From contig JAXMHH010000004.1 of the NCBI GenBank assembly GCA_046346845.1, positions 372,001 to 436,000 on the forward strand: a stretch of 64,000 nt of DNA, written 5' to 3'. Source of the stretch: DSSB01 sp046346845 (GTDB lineage: Bacteria > UBA10199 > DSSB01). The notes under the pieces are model-generated. The model was not told the origin of the DNA and did not search any database. It worked only from the letters and a program-made list of their open reading frames with translations. This document shows, in pieces, positions 59,187 to 64,000 of this stretch. Each line of letters opens with the position of its first letter. Position 1 is the first letter of the stretch. The position numbers were made by a program, and so were the translations under genes.

Positions 59187-62167
59187 GGGTTGGTTCCTCC
59201 AGACTTAGGCTTGGTGGCGGCTTCCTTGCGGTCTTCGGCAGCCTTGGCGGAGATGTATTCTTCCATCTTTTTGGTGTAGCCCATCGCCGTATAGGGAAGA
59301 TGGTCGTGGTTCATCATCCAGTTAATGAGCTTTCCGTTGTCGATGATAACCCCGAACACGCGGGCGAAGGCGGGGTCGACCTTCGTGGAAAGTTGGAAGG
59401 AGCCGTTGATGCGCTCGTTGGCCGGATCCACTCCCCGGATATTCCATAGCGTCCAGACGGTCTTGGAGAAGATGGGGATTTCGACCAGGCGCGTGGGGTC
59501 ACGGGGATCTTCCTTGACCAGGCGGAGGCCGTCGGCGCCGCGCAGGTGCAGGTCCCCTTCGCCACCGGAGTCGCCCGCCAGGGTGAGGATGCCCTTGCCC
59601 GAAAACTTTTCATAATCCATCTTCCAATTCCCCCGCAGCGCCCCGTCGATATCCACCCCGGTGATGCGGCCCTTGGTCGCGAGGGCCAATTTCTCGGGGG
59701 TAATTCCGAGCAAGCCGAAATCGAGGTAGAGGTTCTTGATTTCGAAGGTCGGGCTCTTCCCGTCGATTTCGATGGTGAGCGCCTTGCGCTTGGCCCCCAC
59801 CAGGCGCGCCCAAATCGGGCCTTGGATTAGGCCTTGGTTGGGGACGGATTTCCATGGGTTGGCTGAAAGGTCGAATTCCGAGACCGTGTAGAGGGAGCCG
59901 CCGTTCTTGGTGGGTTCCAGCGTCGAGGACAAATCAAATTTTGGGAAGTTCAGCCGGATGCCCGGGAAGTCGACCTGCTTGGCCTCGGCGTGCAGGAGGT
60001 AATAGGTCTTCTCTCCGACCAGGTCGCGCTGAAAATTGATCTGAAGACCCTCGATGGGGCGCCGCTTGAGGGCCCCGGCGGGATCGGTCTCGGTGCTGTC
60101 GAGCGCAATTCGGAGCTTGGTGTATTCGGGCTGAAGGGTTCCGTCAAACTTGAGGTTCCAATCCTCCGGATTTCCCGCCACGCGGATTGCGTGCATCAAT
60201 AATTCGCCCCCGAAGCTTTGCGCCAGAGCCGCGAAATCGTAGAGGCCGTCCGGTCCCCTGGGAATGGGCAGGTAGCCGTCGACGCGCAGCGAGCGGTAGG
60301 CGCTGCCCGACATTTCCGGCGCCGAGACCTTGAGGTTGAGCCAGGACGGAGCGGTGCTCGAGGGGAGCTGCCAGGTATTGACGTCGCTGATCTCGATGGA
60401 GGCCCGGCTCCAGTGCTGTCCCTTCTGGGTGGCGAGGTCCAGGTTCTCCAAGCGCAGCGTGAGGCTGTTGGGTTCGGGGACCCAATGGGGGATCTCGACG
60501 GTCTTTCCGTCCTCGGTCACCTTTACCTCCACCTGCTTGATGAAGCGGGCGGAGGCGGAAATGTCGCCGTTGATCGTGACTTCCCCCAGGGTGGGGAGGC
60601 GGAGGCGTACGGCGTCCAAGCGCAGGTTTAGTTCGGTCTGAAAGCCGGTTTCGGGGTTACCCACCACGCGGAGGGCGGGCAGCGCGGTCAGCGGATTGTT
60701 CAGCAGGTCGGGCACCGAGGTGATCCTGCCGCCTAGGATGGCGAATTTTCCGGGCTTACTGGGGTCGTATTTGAAGTGTTCCTGCAGCTTGCCGAAGAGT
60801 CCGAGCAGCCCCGGCGGACCCTTGTCTTTGGTCCCAATGTACTCGAGACGTCCCAGCTCCATCGCGAGGTTGTCGAGCCGCAGTTCAGAGTCGCCCTGGG
60901 TATGAAAGGACATTCCCAAGTCGCCGCTGAGATTGAGGATGTCGACGGCCCCCGGACTATAGAGCCGGCTGATCTGCAAGGGAGCGGTCAACAAGACATC
61001 GGCTTCCTTGAGGTTGTGCAGCGTCAATTGGGTCTCGATCAGGTTTTTCCCGGGCGTATCCTCGAATTCGACGAATAGCTTGTTGAGCAGGACCCGATTG
61101 GGATGGAGCTTGGCCCGGACCGAGATCGTATCCAACAGCTTTTGCAGCAGTTCCTTTTGGCCGTCGTCCTGCTTTTTTTCCGCGGGCTTGAGGTTCTTTC
61201 GGAGTTCCTCTCCAGCCTCGTAGAGCTGATTGAAGGAGAGGCGGGCGGGCAGCTTGCCCTCGCGGGCGATGTTGAAAAGATAGCTGACCGTCTTCAGGCC
61301 GAGCTTGTCGGGTTCCGCCTGGTATTCGGCATAGGTATAACCCTTGCCGTCCGAGGCTCGGTAGGCCACCGGCATTTTTTCCAAAAGTAGGTCGGTGACA
61401 TCGATATCGTGCAGGTCCGGGTCGTAGGGGTTCGGTTTTGCCGTCTGCAGCAGCTTGCGAACCGTGGGATTCAGCTTTTGCAACAGGCCGTCGTTCGTGT
61501 AGGCGAGGGGCAAGCCGGCGTTGAAAAAGGGATTGTTCAGCTTGAAGGTCACCAGCAAGTGGCCATCCCGCACGGAGGCCTTTTTGACCTCGAGGCCCAG
61601 CACCTTGGCGATGCCCAGATCCAGCTGTTGGGCGCTGAGCAGGTCGAGGCCCTCGAGGTTGACCCCGATGTCGGCGTCCTTCAGCTCGACTTCGAGGCCT
61701 TCGCAGGCATCGAAACCGCTGCCGGTGCCCGTGGCGGGGCCGGCGCAGAGCGAGGCGTCATGGGGGACGCCGAGCTTCAGTTTAGGGAATTCTGCAGGGC
61801 CTTTGAGGCCGAGATAGAAGCCCAGGGAGGTGTCTTTGACCTCCAAGGGGAAGCCGCCTTGTCGGGACCGGAGCAGGGTATCGAGGAAATTCTGTCCCCG
61901 CATGAAGGTATTTTGCCGGACGAATTCTTGGGGAACCTTGAGGGTATCGGGCCAAAAGATCTCGGCGGGACATTCGCTGGGCGAAGGGAGAAATTCGAGA
62001 TTTTTCGGATTGATGGGCTCTTGAAAATTCAAGCCCAAGGAGGTCCCTTGCGGGCCGCCGGAATCGCTGTGGCAATTCGCGCATGCCTTGGGAGAATAGT
62101 GATCTTTCGGAGGAAACGGCCCCGTGGGCCATAGTCCTTTTCCCGTTGTGCCCGCCGGTGGACTCAT
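59183..62167 (-). CDS. Giant AsmA-like beta-rich protein with a CxxCH motif near its N-terminus, 994 aa
   Basis: I start at ATG 62167, with AAAGGG just upstream; a TTG five codons earlier is less likely. Residue 29-33 CANCH, preceded by HYSPK, reads exactly like a c-type haem site of the kind found at the head of cytochrome domains. There is no signal peptide, without which haem could not be attached, and only one such motif occurs, so it may be zinc-binding or chance. The rest resembles AsmA/TamB-like architecture, with beta-strand repeats (LDNLAMELGRLEYIG, GNPETGFQTELNLRLDAVRLRLP, FPGIRLNFPKFDLSSTLEP). Promoter copy 6 lies 50 bases upstream. Confidence 0.82.
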   Translation of the reverse strand: MSPPAGTTGKGLWPTGPFPPKDHYSPKACANCHSDSGGPQGTSLGLNFQEPINPKNLEFLPSPSECPAEIFWPDTLKVPQEFVRQNTFMRGQNFLDTLLRSRQGGFPLEVKDTSLGFYLGLKGPAEFPKLKLGVPHDASLCAGPATGTGSGFDACEGLEVELKDADIGVNLEGLDLLSAQQLDLGIAKVLGLEVKKASVRDGHLLVTFKLNNPFFNAGLPLAYTNDGLLQKLNPTVRKLLQTAKPNPYDPDLHDIDVTDLLLEKMPVAYRASDGKGYTYAEYQAEPDKLGLKTVSYLFNIAREGKLPARLSFNQLYEAGEELRKNLKPAEKKQDDGQKELLQKLLDTISVRAKLHPNRVLLNKLFVEFEDTPGKNLIETQLTLHNLKEADVLLTAPLQISRLYSPGAVDILNLSGDLGMSFHTQGDSELRLDNLAMELGRLEYIGTKDKGPPGLLGLFGKLQEHFKYDPSKPGKFAILGGRITSVPDLLNNPLTALPALRVVGNPETGFQTELNLRLDAVRLRLPTLGEVTINGDISASARFIKQVEVKVTEDGKTVEIPHWVPEPNSLTLRLENLDLATQKGQHWSRASIEISDVNTWQLPSSTAPSWLNLKVSAPEMSGSAYRSLRVDGYLPIPRGPDGLYDFAALAQSFGGELLMHAIRVAGNPEDWNLKFDGTLQPEYTKLRIALDSTETDPAGALKRRPIEGLQINFQRDLVGEKTYYLLHAEAKQVDFPGIRLNFPKFDLSSTLEPTKNGGSLYTVSEFDLSANPWKSVPNQGLIQGPIWARLVGAKRKALTIEIDGKSPTFEIKNLYLDFGLLGITPEKLALATKGRITGVDIDGALRGNWKMDYEKFSGKGILTLAGDSGGEGDLHLRGADGLRLVKEDPRDPTRLVEIPIFSKTVWTLWNIRGVDPANERINGSFQLSTKVDPAFARVFGVIIDNGKLINWMMNHDHLPYTAMGYTKKMEEYISAKAAEDRKEAATKPKSGGTNP

Positions 62168-62216
62168 GACGCCCTTTGACAAAGTGCGTTAAAAAACAAC
62201 AAGTTATCTTAATATA

Positions 62217-62243
62217 TCCTCGGAGATTGAGGGAGGAAGTTGC
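62217..62243 (-). promoter_or_regulatory. Alternative-sigma-like promoter, copy 6 (reverse strand)
   Basis: Read on the reverse strand: GCAACTTC (62236-62243), N11, TCCGAGGA (62217-62224). It is the only copy on this strand and lies 50 bases upstream of the two giant beta-rich genes. Confidence 0.62.
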
Positions 62244-62340
62244 TAACGTAAGCCATGGAAAAGATTCAATAAGAAAATTGCTTTGAACCTATTGGTTACT
62301 TTGCCTTCGTGACTAGATTTGCCTTGAGAAGGGAGGTGAT

Positions 62341-62378
62341 AACTACCGGCAATCTCTACTTTAAGATTGCCGGTAGTT
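62341..62378. repeat. Perfect 15-bp inverted repeat
   Basis: AACTACCGGCAATCT / AGATTGCCGGTAGTT (62341-62355, 62364-62378) with an 8-base loop CTACTTTA. It is GC-richer than its surroundings and has no T-tract after it. A perfect 15-bp stem this deep in AT-rich DNA is unlikely by chance. It could be an RNA structure, a protein site or a fossil of a small mobile element. Confidence 0.7.
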
Positions 62379-62629
62379 GGTAGGATAGTGGGTGGGGTTA
62401 GAAAGATTAGAAAGAAGTAGTAAATTTTAAGAAGAGAAGAAAAAAATCCTTATTTACATTTCAAATCAAAGACACTTTTAGATATTGCAAAGGAATTGCC
62501 AAATCCTCGAATCAGAAAAATTTTTGCTAACTACTTGTATTTTAGAGATTTTGTAGAGTAGAACCGCTGCGGTTGGGAAGGTACCTCAGGAAAGATTGAG
62601 GGATGGACACCCCAATCACGGAATTTCGA

Positions 62630-62645
62630 GGGGCTTTCAAGCCCC
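62630..62645 (+). promoter_or_regulatory. Hairpin replacing the ribosome site of the kinase gene
   Basis: GGGGCTT-TC-AAGCCCC, a 7-bp stem ending one base before the first kinase ATG at 62647. No Shine-Dalgarno sequence lies outside it, so this hairpin may control access to the start. Confidence 0.45.
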
Positions 62646-62646
62646 A

Positions 62647-64000
62647 ATGTTTATGACGAAACCCAGACCCTTTGGCCATTATTTTATCCTCGAAAAGATC
62701 GCTCAGGGCGGCATGGCCGAGATCTTCAAGGGGCTGACCTATGACTTCAGCGGCTTAAAGAAATTCATCGTCATCAAGCGCATCCTCCCTCATATCGCGG
62801 TCAACAAGGATTTCATCAAGATGCTGATCGACGAGGCCAAGATCGCGGTGAAGCTGAGCCACGGCAATATTGCCCAGACTTTCGACCTCGGGAAGGTGGC
62901 CGACGATTATTTCATCGTGATGGAGTACGTCGACGGGCGAACCATCAGCCAAATCTACAAGAAGTCGGTCGAGCTGAAGCATCCCATCCCGATCCCGATT
63001 GTCGCCTATATCGTCAGTGAGATCTGCAACGGCCTCGACTACATGCACCGTCGCCGCGACGAGACTGGGCGCTCCCTGGAGATCGTCCACCGCGATATCA
63101 GCCCTCAAAACGTCATCGTGACCGAGTCGGGCAACGTCAAGATCGTCGATTTTGGGGTCGCAAAGGCGGCCTTCAAGCTTTCCGAGATGGAGCGCGGGGT
63201 CTTGAAGGGAAAATTCGCCTACATGTCCCCGGAACAGACGGAAGGCAAGAACATCGACTTCAGCTCGGATATCTTTTCGACGGGCGTCGTGCTCTGGGAG
63301 TCCCTGACGGGGCGCCGCCTGTTCAAGAAAAAATCCAATCCCGAAACCATCGATGCGGTGCAGAACATGACGGTGTTTCCGCCCAGCGCCTATCGCAACG
63401 AGATTCCTTCCGAATTGGACGAGATCACGATGCGCGCCTTGGAGCGGGACCCGAAGTCCCGCTACCCCGCCGCCGCCGATATGTCCCTGGCCCTGACCAA
63501 ATTCTTGTTGCGGCATTACCCGGAATTCAAGCCCACCCAAATCAGCGATTACCTCCGGGAGATCTTCGACAACGAAGAGAAGACCGGGGATCTCTATCAA
63601 GAAAAGACGATGCGGGAGGAATTGACCATCCGCGAGCGCGGTGGGCTGCGCGAGCTAGGCGAGGAGGAGGCCACCGACTTCGCCGAGGACACCATGATCG
63701 TGGATCCGCAGGAGCTGGATTTTCATTCCATCTTCGAGGAGATCGACGTCGAGGAGTTGAGCGACATCACTCGGGCGATCGGGATCAACGAAGCTTCCGC
63801 CACGGGGGGGGCGGCCCCGGGGACCTTCTCGGTGGATTCAGGCTCGGAAGAATCTTCCTCCGAGGATGAAATCACGGGTGACCTTGAACCGGAGGCGCCC
63901 CGGCAGCCACCGTCGGTCCCCGCGGTGGATCGATTTGCTGCGAATCCCGTGCGCCCGGCCGAGGCTCGCCCCTCGGATGCTCCGTCGAAGCAGAGACGGG
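62647..64000 (+). CDS. Eukaryotic-type Ser/Thr protein kinase with acidic C-terminal region (runs off the window)
   Basis: It has two in-frame starts, ATG 62647 and ATG 62653; family homology begins at once with FGHYFILEKIAQGGMAEIFKG (glycine loop). The VIKRI lysine, IVHRDISPQN catalytic loop, VDFGVAK metal site, MSPEQ activation-loop end and DIFSTGVVLWE follow over about 280 residues, so a complete, apparently active kinase domain is present. Residues about 290-450 are acidic and disordered (TREEL, FAEDTMIVDP, SSEESSSEDEI), and the gene continues past 64000. The GGMAE style is common in myxobacterial and related kinases. The domain beyond the acidic linker cannot be seen. Confidence 0.93.
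   Translation, partial: MFMTKPRPFGHYFILEKIAQGGMAEIFKGLTYDFSGLKKFIVIKRILPHIAVNKDFIKMLIDEAKIAVKLSHGNIAQTFDLGKVADDYFIVMEYVDGRTISQIYKKSVELKHPIPIPIVAYIVSEICNGLDYMHRRRDETGRSLEIVHRDISPQNVIVTESGNVKIVDFGVAKAAFKLSEMERGVLKGKFAYMSPEQTEGKNIDFSSDIFSTGVVLWESLTGRRLFKKKSNPETIDAVQNMTVFPPSAYRNEIPSELDEITMRALERDPKSRYPAAADMSLALTKFLLRHYPEFKPTQISDYLREIFDNEEKTGDLYQEKTMREELTIRERGGLRELGEEEATDFAEDTMIVDPQELDFHSIFEEIDVEELSDITRAIGINEASATGGAAPGTFSVDSGSEESSSEDEITGDLEPEAPRQPPSVPAVDRFAANPVRPAEARPSDAPSKQRR

Larger units (their letters stand above)
62244..62646. other. AT-rich intergenic leader before the kinase gene
   Basis: About 400 bases with clearly lower GC than the rest of the window, purine-rich runs (GAAAGATTAGAAAGAAG) and many T/A tracts. 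No reading frame is credible on either strand. It holds the 62341 inverted repeat and the 62630 hairpin. No clean -35/-10 pair for the kinase was found. It could be a long untranslated leader, a divergent regulatory region or a remnant of acquired DNA. Confidence 0.6.

Noticed and set aside
62755..63600. 281-codon reverse frame at the right edge
   Set aside because: It lies inside the kinase domain, whose motifs are clear on the forward strand.
1..64000. CRISPR arrays, tRNA, rRNA, insertion sequences, prophage
   Set aside because: No regularly spaced identical repeats, no cloverleaf or rRNA-like segments and no transposase, integrase or phage structural genes were seen on reading both strands.

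Overview
This is a GC-rich, gene-dense bacterial chromosome segment with almost no gene-free space. The gene content points to a deltaproteobacteria-like lineage in the broad sense (Myxococcota, Bdellovibrionota or an uncultured relative). The clues are GGMAE-type Ser/Thr kinases with HRDISPQN loops at both window edges, a secreted thrombospondin-type-3 repeat protein with a MYXO-CTERM-like tail, a bc complex with a multiheme cytochrome c, a Sco/DUF420/CtaA/CtaB set, and several very large unrecognised proteins. I cannot name the species. No tRNA, rRNA, CRISPR array, transposase or phage gene was seen.

Layout. 0-5 kb: kinase fragment, a divergent MurD-type ligase, a low-complexity protein, two small proteins and a class I aminotransferase. 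5.9-14.5 kb: an accessory block with small membrane proteins, a beta-propeller-like protein, a 712-aa member of a paralogous family, a beta-barrel-like protein and a 949-aa beta-helix/TSP3 surface protein. 14.6-17.4 kb: mutL-miaA. 17.6-22.7 kb: a 1714-aa protein in which I see two degenerate GGDEF-like domains. 22.9-31.7 kb: respiratory cluster (Rieske, split cytochrome b, octaheme cytochrome c, cupredoxin-like lipoprotein, then ctaA, ctaB, sco, DUF420). 31.7-38.2 kb: MFS exporter, a tiny membrane protein and a 1636-aa paralogue of the 712-aa protein with a GNAT-like C-terminus. 38.2-41.9 kb: GbsR-type regulator, a Tes-like radical SAM enzyme and a CDP-alcohol phosphatidyltransferase. 42-56 kb: housekeeping genes (eno, resB, ccsA, engB, rimI, pyrK, pyrD, HNH, rluD-type, pgeF, tldD, mtnP, RodZ-like, recO). 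56.1-62.2 kb: two overlapping giant beta-rich genes. 62.2-64 kb: an AT-rich leader with a perfect hairpin, then a Ser/Thr kinase.

How the genes work together. The respiratory cluster builds a quinol:cytochrome c oxidoreductase and makes and loads haem A and copper for a cytochrome oxidase whose subunits lie outside the window. resB-ccsA supply the c-type haem attachment that the octaheme subunit needs. The radical SAM/phosphatidyltransferase pair looks like a lipid-modification unit.

The most striking signal is a bipartite promoter-like motif, GCAACTTY-N11-NCCGANNA. It occurs six times with invariant spacing (5880, 7701, 8237, 10618 and 33207 on +, 62217 on -), each copy directly upstream of an unrecognised small or giant, mostly surface-like gene. 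The housekeeping and respiratory genes instead show TTGACA-type promoters. I infer an alternative-sigma-factor regulon that ties these scattered genes, including both members of the paralogous family, into one undescribed envelope or interaction programme.
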